This document shows, one piece after another, positions 44,983 to 53,481 of a stretch of 64,000 nt of DNA (position 1 is the stretch's first letter; each line of letters starts with the position of its first letter). The stretch covers positions 230,412 to 294,411 of the forward strand of contig NZ_LBAW01000001.1 in NCBI RefSeq assembly GCF_001648595.1. The letters are read 5' to 3'. The notes below the pieces were generated by a model. The model had not been told where the DNA came from, made no database searches, and saw only the letters and a program-made list of their open reading frames with translations. This stretch comes from Legionella bozemanae. Lineage in GTDB: Bacteria; Pseudomonadota; Gammaproteobacteria; Legionellales; Legionellaceae. The translations under genes and the position numbers were made by a program.

Positions 44983-45038
44983 GGCCGCTTCTTGTTATTA
45001 ATTATACTACACAACATCTTATATCAAATTATGGCCAA

Positions 45039-45180
45039 CTCTGATACATATCGCTGAAAAACCAGTCTAGCTCTACTCCGACGTCCCGCCCCCACGGCCT
45101 TGTTCGCGGGTTGTCCGCGAGCTCCAGAAGAGTTGCGCTAAACAATACTGTTGCCATATGGGGTGTAGGTCGGAGATGCA
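45039..45180 (-). repeat. Dispersed repeat copy A
   Basis: On the minus strand this copy ends 'gactggtttttcagcgatat', preceded by 'cgggacgtcggagtagagct', matching copies at 47661-47742 and 50382-50531 (plus strand). The middle holds palindromic 'ttgttcgcgg'/'ccgcgagct' sequence. It fills the gap between the 5-oxoprolinase and amidotransferase genes; no gene was seen there. Confidence 0.75.
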
Positions 45181-45327
45181 CTCAAAGCCCCCTAATATAA
45201 ACCCAAAGATACAATCTGGTTAACATGAATAAAAAAGTAATTATTAGACGTTTATTTTTGGACATCTCATTGTTCCACTCCTAAAATTACAATGATTGGA
45301 TCGTTTTAAGCCTCGATAGGACAAATT

Positions 45328-46161
45328 ATGTGTCGATTTGTAGCTTATATAGGAAAAGAAAATATTTTATTAGCGGATCTTTTAATAAAGCCTAATAATT
45401 CGCTTATAAAACAAAGCCTCCTTGCCCGTGAATCACGTACGTTGACTAATGGAGATGGGTTTGGGTTAGGATGGTACACTTCATTCTCTCGAATACCTGC
45501 TTTATTCACATCCCTTTATCCTGCATGGAATGATCAAAATTTAACTTATTTGGCAAAAAAGACTAAGTCTCATTTGTTTTTTGGCCATATCCGTGCAGCA
45601 AGCACAGGCGGGATCTCACAATTTAATTGTCACCCTTTTATATATAAAAACTGGTTATTTATGCACAATGGATGGATTCCCAACTTTGAAAAAATCAAGC
45701 GACAAATTCATAATTTATTGGACAATGATATTTATAATTGGGTTAAAGGCAGTACCGACTCAGAATTGATTTTTGCATTATTTCTTCAATTAGCAAAAAA
45801 TTTAAAAATAAAAGATGCCCATGATATCCACAATACCTTGTTAAAAACGTTGAACATAATTGACGAATTAGTAAAAAAACATCATGAAAAAGGCGTGTCC
45901 TATTTTAATATCTGCATCACGGATGGAAAAAGAATCGTTGCATTTCGTTATTGTACTTCTTCAAAAGCAAAACCGGAAACGATGTACTTCTCCCTGAGAG
46001 GGAATTTTGCACAAAAAGCAACTACAGAAACTGTTTACCAATACGTAATCATTGCTTCTGAAAAATTATCAACCAACAATGGATTTAAATGGCAAATTAT
46101 TCCGATGAATCATTGTTTCATGGTTGAATCAAATTTAAGTATTTCATTACAAAAGCTTTAG
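45328..46161 (+). CDS. Class II glutamine amidotransferase, EgtC/YafJ type
   Basis: 277 residues beginning MCRFVAYIG, so Met removal exposes the catalytic Cys2 (Ntn hydrolase). NGDGFGLGWY, GHIRAASTG, NCHPF, MHNGWIPNF and GSTDSE are the glutamine-binding blocks. Stand-alone proteins like this include EgtC, a gamma-glutamyl hydrolase of ergothioneine synthesis, and YafJ. AGGAC precedes the ATG. It lies 22 bases from the next gene, a GCS2-type ligase, so the pair probably adds and removes a gamma-glutamyl group on one substrate (inferred). egtB and egtD are not seen here. Confidence 0.88.
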   Translation: MCRFVAYIGKENILLADLLIKPNNSLIKQSLLARESRTLTNGDGFGLGWYTSFSRIPALFTSLYPAWNDQNLTYLAKKTKSHLFFGHIRAASTGGISQFNCHPFIYKNWLFMHNGWIPNFEKIKRQIHNLLDNDIYNWVKGSTDSELIFALFLQLAKNLKIKDAHDIHNTLLKTLNIIDELVKKHHEKGVSYFNICITDGKRIVAFRYCTSSKAKPETMYFSLRGNFAQKATTETVYQYVIIASEKLSTNNGFKWQIIPMNHCFMVESNLSISLQKL

Positions 46162-46183
46162 TTGTAATACTAAGGACGATGCA

Positions 46184-47596
46184 ATGCGCATTAAAAAAAT
46201 TGAAAACTATAAAATTGATTGTGAATTATTTGAAAAAAATTTAATTGCTGAAACCCAGCTTTTAGAAAAATGGTTTACAAAAAATTATTTTAAATCGGAA
46301 CATATGAATGCAGGTGCCGAAATTGAATTTCTTATTTTGGATAAAGAATATCAATTAACGCCCCATAATATTCTTTTTACTAAAAAATTAAAAAACCAAG
46401 ACTTGGTCAGAGAGGCAGGAGGTACTCAACTGGAAATTAATACTCCGGTTTTTCCCTTAAAAGATAATTTTTTATCTCTTCTGCATCAAAATATTTTAGC
46501 GACCTGGAATAAATGTTGTGACATGGCGCTTAATACCCGGCACCACTTGGTACTTATAGGTTCAATACCGCAAACAGACCCTGCTCTTTTTAAACCTTCC
46601 TATATTACGCCCAAGGATGCTTTTCTTTTAATGAATGAGTTTGTAACCAAATATCGCAAAGAAGCACCTTTATCTATTCATTTAAAAGGAGAAAATGAAA
46701 ATCTTCAGTTATCTCCAGAATCTTTAGCTATAGAAGGTTTAATATGTGCGTTGCAGCTTCATATAGAAGTTCCCCAGCATCAATTAGCTCATTATTTTAA
46801 TATTGTTCAAATATTATCAGCCCCCTTATTAGCTCTTAGTAGTAACTCCCCTTATTTTTGTGGAAAAAATTTATGGAGCGAAACAAGAATTGGTATTTTT
46901 GAACAACTTTATACATTTCCTCATCCATTGCAAAAAACCGTTTTTTTTGAACCTAATTATATGCAAGAAACTCTATGTCCCATTTTTGAAAATAATTTAA
47001 AAAACTTTCCTTATCTCTTGCCTCTGGCAGCTTATGAGGAGCCAATCCATCATATGTTCCATGTTCGATGTCAAAATAGTTGCATTTTTCGCTGGAACAG
47101 GCCCATTTTAGATTTTAACAAACAGGATGAACCGTATCTGAGAATTGAACACCGCGCATTATCTACGGGCCCAACTGTAATTGATATGATAGCAAATGCG
47201 GCATTTTTTTATGGCATAGTTTATTATTATGCAAACACATCCCCTTCTTTAACCTCTTTAATAACTCAGGAATCTACTTTAAAAAATTTTTATGCGTCAG
47301 CTCGTTATGGATTAGAAGCGCGACTACATTGGAACACCGGTAAGATTAAGGCTCGAACTCTTTTAAAAAACTTATTACCCCAAGCTTTAAAAGGACTTGA
47401 AGATTTGGGGATAGACTCTGTTGAGGCTCATTTTTATTTAGATATCATTAAAACCAGACTTTATAAAAATCAAAATGGAAGTATCTGGCAAAAGAAACAT
47501 CTGATGAAACACAAAAATGACTTTAATTATATGCTGGAGCAGTATACCAAAAATCAATATTCAGAAACTCCGGTTGCTGATTGGAACTTTAATTAA
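46184..47596 (+). CDS. Glutamate-cysteine ligase family 2 (GCS2)-like ligase
   Basis: 470 residues, cytoplasmic. Family blocks are NAGAEIEFLILDKEYQLTP near residue 44, EAGGTQLEINTPVFPL near 78, SIHLKG, LALSSNSPYFCG and RIEHRALSTGPTVIDMIANA; the Glu and His/Arg ligands for Mg-ATP appear present. GCS2 enzymes form gamma-glutamyl-cysteine or related gamma-glutamyl amides. AAGGAC precedes the ATG. It is not GshA of the E. coli type. Together with the preceding amidotransferase it forms a two-gene operon resembling egtC-egtA. Substrate unknown. Confidence 0.82.
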   Translation: MRIKKIENYKIDCELFEKNLIAETQLLEKWFTKNYFKSEHMNAGAEIEFLILDKEYQLTPHNILFTKKLKNQDLVREAGGTQLEINTPVFPLKDNFLSLLHQNILATWNKCCDMALNTRHHLVLIGSIPQTDPALFKPSYITPKDAFLLMNEFVTKYRKEAPLSIHLKGENENLQLSPESLAIEGLICALQLHIEVPQHQLAHYFNIVQILSAPLLALSSNSPYFCGKNLWSETRIGIFEQLYTFPHPLQKTVFFEPNYMQETLCPIFENNLKNFPYLLPLAAYEEPIHHMFHVRCQNSCIFRWNRPILDFNKQDEPYLRIEHRALSTGPTVIDMIANAAFFYGIVYYYANTSPSLTSLITQESTLKNFYASARYGLEARLHWNTGKIKARTLLKNLLPQALKGLEDLGIDSVEAHFYLDIIKTRLYKNQNGSIWQKKHLMKHKNDFNYMLEQYTKNQYSETPVADWNFN

Positions 47597-47660
47597 TTTG
47601 CAATAAATACCTTTCAAGGGCTTCGGTAGATAACCCGGTTGCCTTTGCTCACCTCTGTGC

Positions 47661-47742
47661 TGACGCCCCGCGAACAAGGTCGTGGGGACAAGACATTGGA
47701 GTAGAGCTGGGCTGGTTTTCCAGAGATGTATATAAGATTCGG
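47661..47742 (+). repeat. Dispersed repeat copy B, abutting a gene remnant
   Basis: 'ccgcgaacaaggtcgtgggg', then 'ggagtagagctgggctggtt' and 'gatgtatataagattcgga' match copies A and C. The end of the repeat supplies the first codons (ATG-TAT-ATA-AGA-TTC) of the cyclase-like remnant that follows. Confidence 0.75.
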
Positions 47743-47938
47743 AATTGATACCTTGTCTCCGGATAGACCAGAAAATGACTTTATCGTTCACCAGCTGATG
47801 CTCGAAAACAAGAAATATATTGTTGAAAATGCTTTTAATGCAACAAGATTACCTGCATTAGGTGCCTACAGCATGATTTTACTTATGAAAATTGCTGATT
47901 TAACCGAAGCCCCTGTGCGTTTAATTGGTCTTTATTGA
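47740..47938 (+). pseudogene. C-terminal remnant of a cyclase-family (kynurenine formamidase-like) gene
   Basis: From about 47741 to the stop at 47936 the frame reads GIDTLSPDRPENDFIVHQLM, then ENKKYIVENAFNATRLP and ADLTEAPVRLIGLY. This is the C-terminal quarter of cyclase/kynurenine formamidase proteins (typically GIDTPSxD...HxxLL...I-ENL...PxKxxGxxxxPVRAxA). The N-terminal ~150 residues with the metal-binding HxGTHxDxP motif are absent, replaced by repeat copy B. The gene is therefore almost certainly dead. Confidence 0.65.
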
Positions 47939-47998
47939 TTTTGTTTTGTTACTTTATATAATCCATCGTATTCATTCAATTTCCTGGCAGGAATTACA

Positions 47999-49177
47999 TT
48001 GAAAATCGCTATTATTGGAGGTTCTATAGCAGGTTGTGCCCTGGCCTTATTATTGAAAGACCAGTTTCCGGTCACTGTTTTTGAGCGGGAACCTGATTTA
48101 AAATCACGTGGGGCGGGTATTACCCTCTCTATTGAATTACTGAACACCTTAATCGCTCAAAATATTATTGACCCAGGTACATTAGCTCATACATTCACCA
48201 CCCGCAGCTTTTATTGCCAAGCGGACAATGAGCCGATTTATGGAAAATTTTTATGGAAACAGGGAATTTCCATGGCAAGTCTCCACTGGGATACTTTATT
48301 CACTAACTTAAGAAAAAGAATACCGAACTCGATATATCATCATGGCGTAAAAGTCATTGACGTACAGCTTCCTGATGAACGTCCTGGACAAGTCATTTTA
48401 GAGTCTGGAGAAACACAGGCCTTTGATTTAATTGTTTTTGCAGATGGCGTTCAATCTCTGGGAAGAAAATTGATATCCAATGTACAGCCGGAATATTCGG
48501 GTTATGTTGCATGGCGTGGCACGCTGGAGTTTGAGAAGATAAAAAATAAAACTCTTTTCAATGATCAGGGACTTTATTACTGCTATAACAAAGGACATTT
48601 ATTAACTTATCCGGTGTATCATCATCAAACAAATAAGTTAAATTGGGTTTTTTATGAAAAATTAGCGCTTGCAGACCTTGAGGATTTAGGCCCAACCTCT
48701 TTAATCGACTTTTCTGTAAAAGCAAAACAACATCTACACCAATTAGCTCGTAACCAATTACCGGAGGTTGCGGCACAAATCATTCTCGATACGCCATCTC
48801 CTTTCATGCAGAAAATTGTTGATGTTTGCGTCGATCACCTTGTAACCCAGGGCGCTCTTTTACTGGGTGATGCAAGTGCAGTATTACGCCCTCATGTAGG
48901 AAATGGCGCTTCCTTAGCCATTCAGGATGCACTAAGTCTTAGTGAACATCTCAAGCAAGGTGATGATTTGCAGCAGGCAATTACAGCATGGGAGAAAGAT
49001 TCTCTTCCTAAACGACTTGCCATGTATGATTTATCAAAACGAATGGCTGATGCTTTGGTACTACATCCTGTTGCATGGCACGAAATGAATGAAGAAAAAA
49101 TGTCTGTCTGGTGGGAACAGATTATCCTAGGAGAGGCATGGTATACCACACTACCCCTACCTCAAAAGTCTGGATAA
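47999..49177 (+). CDS. FAD-dependent monooxygenase (PHBH/UbiH-like)
   Basis: 392 residues from a TTG start at 47999 with AGGAA 7 bases upstream. The Rossmann motif is IAIIGGSIAGCALALLLKD with the Glu of FERE closing it; LIVFADGVQSLGR is the DG motif; GDASAVLRPHVGNGASLAIQDALSLSEHL is the GD motif that contacts the FAD ribityl chain. This is a class A aromatic hydroxylase of the salicylate/zeaxanthin-epoxidase type. It follows the cyclase remnant; both could once have belonged to an aromatic degradation locus. Confidence 0.9.
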   Translation: MKIAIIGGSIAGCALALLLKDQFPVTVFEREPDLKSRGAGITLSIELLNTLIAQNIIDPGTLAHTFTTRSFYCQADNEPIYGKFLWKQGISMASLHWDTLFTNLRKRIPNSIYHHGVKVIDVQLPDERPGQVILESGETQAFDLIVFADGVQSLGRKLISNVQPEYSGYVAWRGTLEFEKIKNKTLFNDQGLYYCYNKGHLLTYPVYHHQTNKLNWVFYEKLALADLEDLGPTSLIDFSVKAKQHLHQLARNQLPEVAAQIILDTPSPFMQKIVDVCVDHLVTQGALLLGDASAVLRPHVGNGASLAIQDALSLSEHLKQGDDLQQAITAWEKDSLPKRLAMYDLSKRMADALVLHPVAWHEMNEEKMSVWWEQIILGEAWYTTLPLPQKSG

Positions 49178-49238
49178 AACCCTATTCTCAAGAACATCAC
49201 GGCTGAAGCTGTTCACTAGCCTAATTTCAAAATCCATC

Positions 49239-50219
49239 CTATGTCTTATCTACAGGATTGCTGGAGCTCCATTGACTCCATGTTCCTTGATACCCTTTCA
49301 AAAGCTGCTGAGCAAACTGATAAAAATGAGAAAGAAAACGAAGTCTCTGTTCATAATAAGGAGTAAGAAAAGGATCAGCTCGATTTACTTCAAATAAATT
49401 ATAATATGGCGGTATTGAGGCATGACGCGCAACAATTTCTTCAAAACTCACTTTATCTGCATTTTTTAACATGTCATACATTACAAAAAAGCTTGTTGTC
49501 CTGCCTTTTCCTCCCCGGCAATGGATATGAAACCACGCATCTTCAGGCGCATTTTTTATTATGGCCAAAAACGCATCAACTTCTAAATCAGAAGGTGCGG
49601 CATGATCGGTAACATAGAGTCGATGATATTCAAAACCTAATCGAGAAACCAAATCTTTTTCGTTTTTTACCACTTTAACTGGAATGTTTTTACCATTGGA
49701 ATATTCCTTAGCGGCAAACTGTTGTGAGGATAAAATCCCTCTCACCTTTTTCTGAACTCTTAATGAATTAAGCCAATTTTCCTGATCTGCAAGACTTTGG
49801 CTATTGCTTTTTCCTTTATTTATCCAATCATATTCACTTACTAACGTAATCGCTTTGCCATTAAGATAACCATGGCTCTCTTGGCGTAAATCTAGTACCA
49901 AAACAGATTGACTCCTTGAACTCTTATGCCTGGAAATATAATCAGAAATATCTTTCCATCCCTTTTCACTCGGCTCCTCACTTCCAGAAATGGTCAGCTC
50001 TTTAATACCTGCTGTATTCCCTTGGTATACATCGGCGATCATGGAGGCATCACGCAATACCTTTAATGAAGAAGAGGAATACTCAGTATCCTGCACGACA
50101 CAAGGATTATGGATGCTTGCATCGCATGCTTGAGTTTCTGTATTTGTTTTTGCTAAAATCAATTCTTGAGCCAACGATAGAATGATGAAAATAACTGCAA
50201 TACGCTTCAAATAGGTCAT
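49239..50219 (-). CDS. PTP-like phytase, LppA-like candidate effector
   Basis: 326 residues from the ATG at 50219, preceded by AAGGGG; a longer frame starts at 50243. The N-terminus [24 protein letters not shown] is a signal sequence or membrane anchor. The catalytic loop is HCRGGKGRT with Cys234 and an Arg five residues on; upstream [14 protein letters not shown] gives the general-acid region. This is the inositol-phosphatase (phytase-like) branch of tyrosine phosphatases. L. pneumophila LppA, a translocated phytase of similar length, is the nearest characterised protein I know of. Orthology is inferred from architecture only. Confidence 0.82.
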   Translation of the reverse strand: MTYLKRIAVIFIILSLAQELILAKTNTETQACDASIHNPCVVQDTEYSSSSLKVLRDASMIADVYQGNTAGIKELTISGSEEPSEKGWKDISDYISRHKSSRSQSVLVLDLRQESHGYLNGKAITLVSEYDWINKGKSNSQSLADQENWLNSLRVQKKVRGILSSQQFAAKEYSNGKNIPVKVVKNEKDLVSRLGFEYHRLYVTDHAAPSDLEVDAFLAIIKNAPEDAWFHIHCRGGKGRTTSFFVMYDMLKNADKVSFEEIVARHASIPPYYNLFEVNRADPFLTPYYEQRLRFLSHFYQFAQQLLKGYQGTWSQWSSSNPVDKT

Positions 50220-50381
50220 CCATAACCCCTTACCAAGAAACATAATGCATTCTATGTTAATTTTTTTTCCTACCGCAATACTGTTGGCTCAAAAAAACGT
50301 ACCAAAATTTTAATCATGAATAGACCTGCTGATGCAATTTAGCCTTATTTTCTCCGGTTGTAGCTTTCCGCCACGCATCAC

Positions 50382-50531
50382 CTGTCTCTTGATCACATCT
50401 CGGCCTACACCCCGCGGCTTGTTCGCAGGTCCAGTGTTTTAGGACAGATCGCCTGGATCTCGCGGACAAGCCCGCGGGACGTCGGAGTAGTGCTTGGACT
50501 GGTTTTTCAGCGATGTATATAAGATTCAGAC
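50382..50531 (+). mobile_element. Dispersed repeat copy C with an IS50-like terminal sequence
   Basis: It opens with ctgtctcttgatcacatct (50382-50400), which differs at one position from the IS50 inside end as I remember it. An internal palindrome follows ('cccgcggcttgttcgcag' at 50411 with 'tcgcggacaagcccgcggg' at 50460), then the conserved tail 'ggtttttcagcgatgtatat'. No transposase is present, so it may be a non-autonomous element or an IS4-family end. Confidence 0.6.
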
Positions 50532-50558
50532 GCGTCATCTAGGCTGTAAGAATATTAT

Positions 50559-51392
50559 TTATTGTGTGCTCGTGTTGAATTCGGGCCCACAATAAGTATT
50601 AATAAAATGAATAACGATTTGAGCAAAATGTTCATCCCATAAGTTATGATGCCCCTTATCAGCAAATTCAATCCATTTCTTAGGTTGGTTTGCATGGTTG
50701 AAAAGGGCTAAACCCTGATCGTAAGGTACAACCTCATCCAATTTTCCATGCAACATTAAGATAGGAACATGAATGTTTTGAATACGCGATAAAGAATCAT
50801 ACTTATCAATTACAGGCATGAGCACCCAGGAATAATGAAATCGAGCCAAAGCAGTTAATGAGGTATAGGGGGATTGCAAAACTAAAGAGCAAATAGGAAA
50901 TTCTGTTGCCATTTGCGTAGCTACCCCGGTTCCTAATGATTCTCCATAAAGCACGATATTATTTACCGGAACGCCCTGTTGCTGTAAAAACGTCATTGCT
51001 GCTCGAGCATCCTGATACAATCCTGATTCAGTTGGCTTTCCCGGATTTCCTCCATACCCGCGATACTCAAGTAATAACACGCCAAACCCCTGTGAAAGGA
51101 ACTGACGAGTCAAATACATGCGATAACCAATATGCCCTGCATTTCCATGTAAATAGAGTATTGTCGGCTTATTATCCACAGCGGGTTTATACCAAGAACT
51201 TAAAGTCAATCCATCTGCAACAGGCAGCTTAATGATTTGCATGTCTTCGGCCTGAAAATCGCTCAAACTCGGTTTTTCTGGAGATGGAAAATAAATGAAA
51301 TGTCGTTGTAAAAAATACCCTAGAGTAACAATTAAAATAAAAAGAAAAAGAACCAGTAACAATTGTTTGTGCCTCATCTTATTTGTCTTCAT
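50559..51392 (-). CDS. Membrane-anchored alpha/beta hydrolase (BEM46/Bud emergence-type)
   Basis: 277 residues. One N-terminal transmembrane anchor (LLLVLFLFILIVTLGYFLQ) is followed by RHFIYFPSP, typical of this group. The hydrolase fold has the oxyanion-side LYLHGNAGHIGYR, nucleophile Ser in GESLGTG, Asp in HGKLDEVVP and His in GHHNLW, so the catalytic triad is complete. These are serine hydrolases of unknown substrate facing the periplasm. It starts 7 bases after the old yellow enzyme stop, which suggests an operon. Confidence 0.88.
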   Translation of the reverse strand: MKTNKMRHKQLLLVLFLFILIVTLGYFLQRHFIYFPSPEKPSLSDFQAEDMQIIKLPVADGLTLSSWYKPAVDNKPTILYLHGNAGHIGYRMYLTRQFLSQGFGVLLLEYRGYGGNPGKPTESGLYQDARAAMTFLQQQGVPVNNIVLYGESLGTGVATQMATEFPICSLVLQSPYTSLTALARFHYSWVLMPVIDKYDSLSRIQNIHVPILMLHGKLDEVVPYDQGLALFNHANQPKKWIEFADKGHHNLWDEHFAQIVIHFINTYCGPEFNTSTQ

Positions 51393-51399
51393 TCATTTA

Positions 51400-52491
51400 C
51401 TATAAAAAGGGATAATCAGTGTAACCTTTTGTGCCACCCCCATATAAAGTCGCACGATCTAATTCATTGAGTAGGGCATTTTTTCTAAATCGCGTCACCA
51501 GATCCGGATTGGAAATAAAATACCTCCCAAAAGCAACGAGATCCGCATAACCACTGCTGATCGCTTCAATTGCCATTTCTAATGTATAGCCGTTATTTAC
51601 CATCCAAGGGCCGTTAAACTCTTTCCGTAATGCAGCAAAATCAAGGCCATAATACTCTCGTGCGCCTTGAGTTTCCCCTTCGATAACATGAATATAAGCC
51701 AAATCGAATCGATTCAGCTCCCGTACAAGCGGGAAAAACACCGCAGCAGGCGAGGTATCTGAAACGCCATTGGCATGACTTACCGGAGCAAGACGAATTC
51801 CTGTTCGATTTGCACCAATTTCAGATACAATGGCACTGGTTACTTCCAGTGCAAAACGCAGTCGATTAACAATTGAACCGCCGTATTGATCGGTGCGATG
51901 ATTTGTTCCATCACACAAAAATTGATGAATAAGATATCCATTGGCTGCATGAATTTCAACACCATCAAATCCGGATAAAATAGCATTCCTTGCTGCAACT
52001 CGATAATCTTCAATAATGCCCGGAATTTCACTAAGCTTTAAAGCACGTGGATTCCCCACTTCGACAAATGTCCCATTTTCAATAAATGTGCGCTGCCCTG
52101 TTGCCGCAATGGCAGAAGGAGCTACAGGAGCACCCCCTTTCGGTTGAAGCGAGGGATGTGAAATTCGTCCTACATGCCAAAGTTGCAAATAAATAACCCC
52201 ACCCTTTGCATGAACTGCGTCCGTTACTAATTTCCATCCAGCAATTTGCTCCGAGGAGTAAATTCCAGGCGTCCAAGCATATCCTTTCCCTGTAGGTGAA
52301 ATTTGTGTTGCCTCAGCGATGATTAAACCTGCATCTGCTCGTTGCGCATAATATTCCGCATTAAGTTCTGAAGGGGCATCAATTCCATGAATTGCGCGAT
52401 TTCGCGTTAGTGGAGCCATCACGATGCGGTTTTTCAAAATTGAACCGCGCAAGTTAAATGGAGTAAACAGAATTTCATTATTCGTAGTCAT
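51400..52491 (-). CDS. Old yellow enzyme family alkene reductase (NemA-like)
   Basis: About 363 residues from the ATG at 52491 with GAGG upstream. It has FTPFNLRGSILKNRIVMAPLTRNRA, LQLWHVGRISHP, the FMN/substrate-binding VEIHAANGYLIHQFLCDGTN with the His-x-x-Asn pair, RTDQYGGSIVNR and the C-terminal GYADLVAFGRYFISNPDL. These FMN enzymes reduce activated C=C bonds, N-ethylmaleimide or nitro compounds with NADPH. The downstream hydrolase gene is 7 bases away. Confidence 0.93.
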   Translation of the reverse strand: MTTNNEILFTPFNLRGSILKNRIVMAPLTRNRAIHGIDAPSELNAEYYAQRADAGLIIAEATQISPTGKGYAWTPGIYSSEQIAGWKLVTDAVHAKGGVIYLQLWHVGRISHPSLQPKGGAPVAPSAIAATGQRTFIENGTFVEVGNPRALKLSEIPGIIEDYRVAARNAILSGFDGVEIHAANGYLIHQFLCDGTNHRTDQYGGSIVNRLRFALEVTSAIVSEIGANRTGIRLAPVSHANGVSDTSPAAVFFPLVRELNRFDLAYIHVIEGETQGAREYYGLDFAALRKEFNGPWMVNNGYTLEMAIEAISSGYADLVAFGRYFISNPDLVTRFRKNALLNELDRATLYGGGTKGYTDYPFL

Positions 52492-52564
52492 TCTTGCCTC
52501 ATGCAATTTTTATACTCAAAAATTAATTCATTTTGTTTCTTTTACCTAAATTAAAAACATTCTA

Positions 52565-52625
52565 TAGGGTCTGGTGACAATTCGCTAGATTGAGCCAAAA
52601 TGGAGCGAATTGTCACCAGACCCTA
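52565..52625. repeat. Perfect 22-bp inverted repeat
   Basis: 'tagggtctggtgacaattcg' and two further bases form a perfect 22-bp stem with the reverse complement ending at 52625; the loop is 17 bases. There is no T-run. It is a striking, probably recent mobile palindrome or a small structured RNA. Confidence 0.85.
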
Positions 52626-52710
52626 GGTTTCATTCTAGATTATAGGTAAGATATTCCAGAACGTAAGGGTAAACGCTCTTTGAACATAAAACAGCTCTTT
52701 TGGGCCTACT

Positions 52711-52731
52711 TGCCGTGCTTTATGCACGGCA
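52711..52731. repeat. Hairpin of the 'ctttatgc' repeat family
   Basis: 'tgccgtgc' and 'gcacggca' form a perfect 8-bp stem with the loop 'tttat'. The same core occurs at 5393-5411 and at 63946-63960. The rest of 52492-52862 shows no gene. Confidence 0.65.
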
Positions 52732-52862
52732 TCCAGTCGAGCGTACATGAAATACCGGAGCTGGGTTCCGCCCATAAGGCGCGGAATATAGGTCTGATTT
52801 TATATCATGCTATTTAATGCGTTTACCACTGGAATCCATTTTACTTTCATAAGGAAATAATA

Positions 52863-53315
52863 ATGTATCATAATATCTTAGTTGCAATTGATGACAGTAC
52901 TACATCAATGCAAGCCTTCCATGAAGCCATTAATCTGAGTAAAGTGCATCAGGCAAAATTACGAATTGTACATATAGCAAACGAATTTTATGCTCCTTAT
53001 GTCGGAACCGGTGTTGATTATGAGAGACTAGAAGCTTCATTCAAAGAATATGGTCAAAAATTTCTGGATAAGATGCTCACCATTGCCCGCGAACACCATG
53101 CTGATTGCGAAGCACATTTACTTGAAATGAATCCTTCTAAAGAAAAAGTACCTGAGAAAATCATTGAAGCAGCAAAAAATTGGCCAGCTGATTTGCTTGT
53201 CGTAGGAACGCATGGTCGTCGAGGCTATCAGCATTTATTACTTGGTAGTGTTGCAGAAGGAGTAATTCGCAATGCCCCCATGCCGGTTCTTCTCATCCGA
53301 GGCAAACAATCCTGA
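52863..53315 (+). CDS. Universal stress protein (UspA family)
   Basis: 150 residues, full length. It begins MYHNILVAIDDSTTSMQAF and has the ATP-binding G-x2-G-x9-G-S pattern as GTHGRRGYQHLLLGSVAEGVI near residue 117, followed by the PVLLIR end strand. It is therefore probably an ATP-binding (UspFG/MJ0577-like) member. These cytoplasmic dimers help survival of starvation or redox stress, and Legionella carries many copies. AAGGAA lies upstream of the ATG. Confidence 0.93.
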   Translation: MYHNILVAIDDSTTSMQAFHEAINLSKVHQAKLRIVHIANEFYAPYVGTGVDYERLEASFKEYGQKFLDKMLTIAREHHADCEAHLLEMNPSKEKVPEKIIEAAKNWPADLLVVGTHGRRGYQHLLLGSVAEGVIRNAPMPVLLIRGKQS

Positions 53316-53481
53316 ATAAATGAGCTTCAGTAAACTAAGAATTATAGCGAAGGATTAGCCTTATACTGAAGGTTCTTTCGCTGTACCTAGTTTGAAATGC
53401 AGATTCTTTCCCTTTTCAGTACATTATCATCTTAGGAGTTTGTTATAATGCGACAAAAAATTATTTATTGGATTTATTTTA

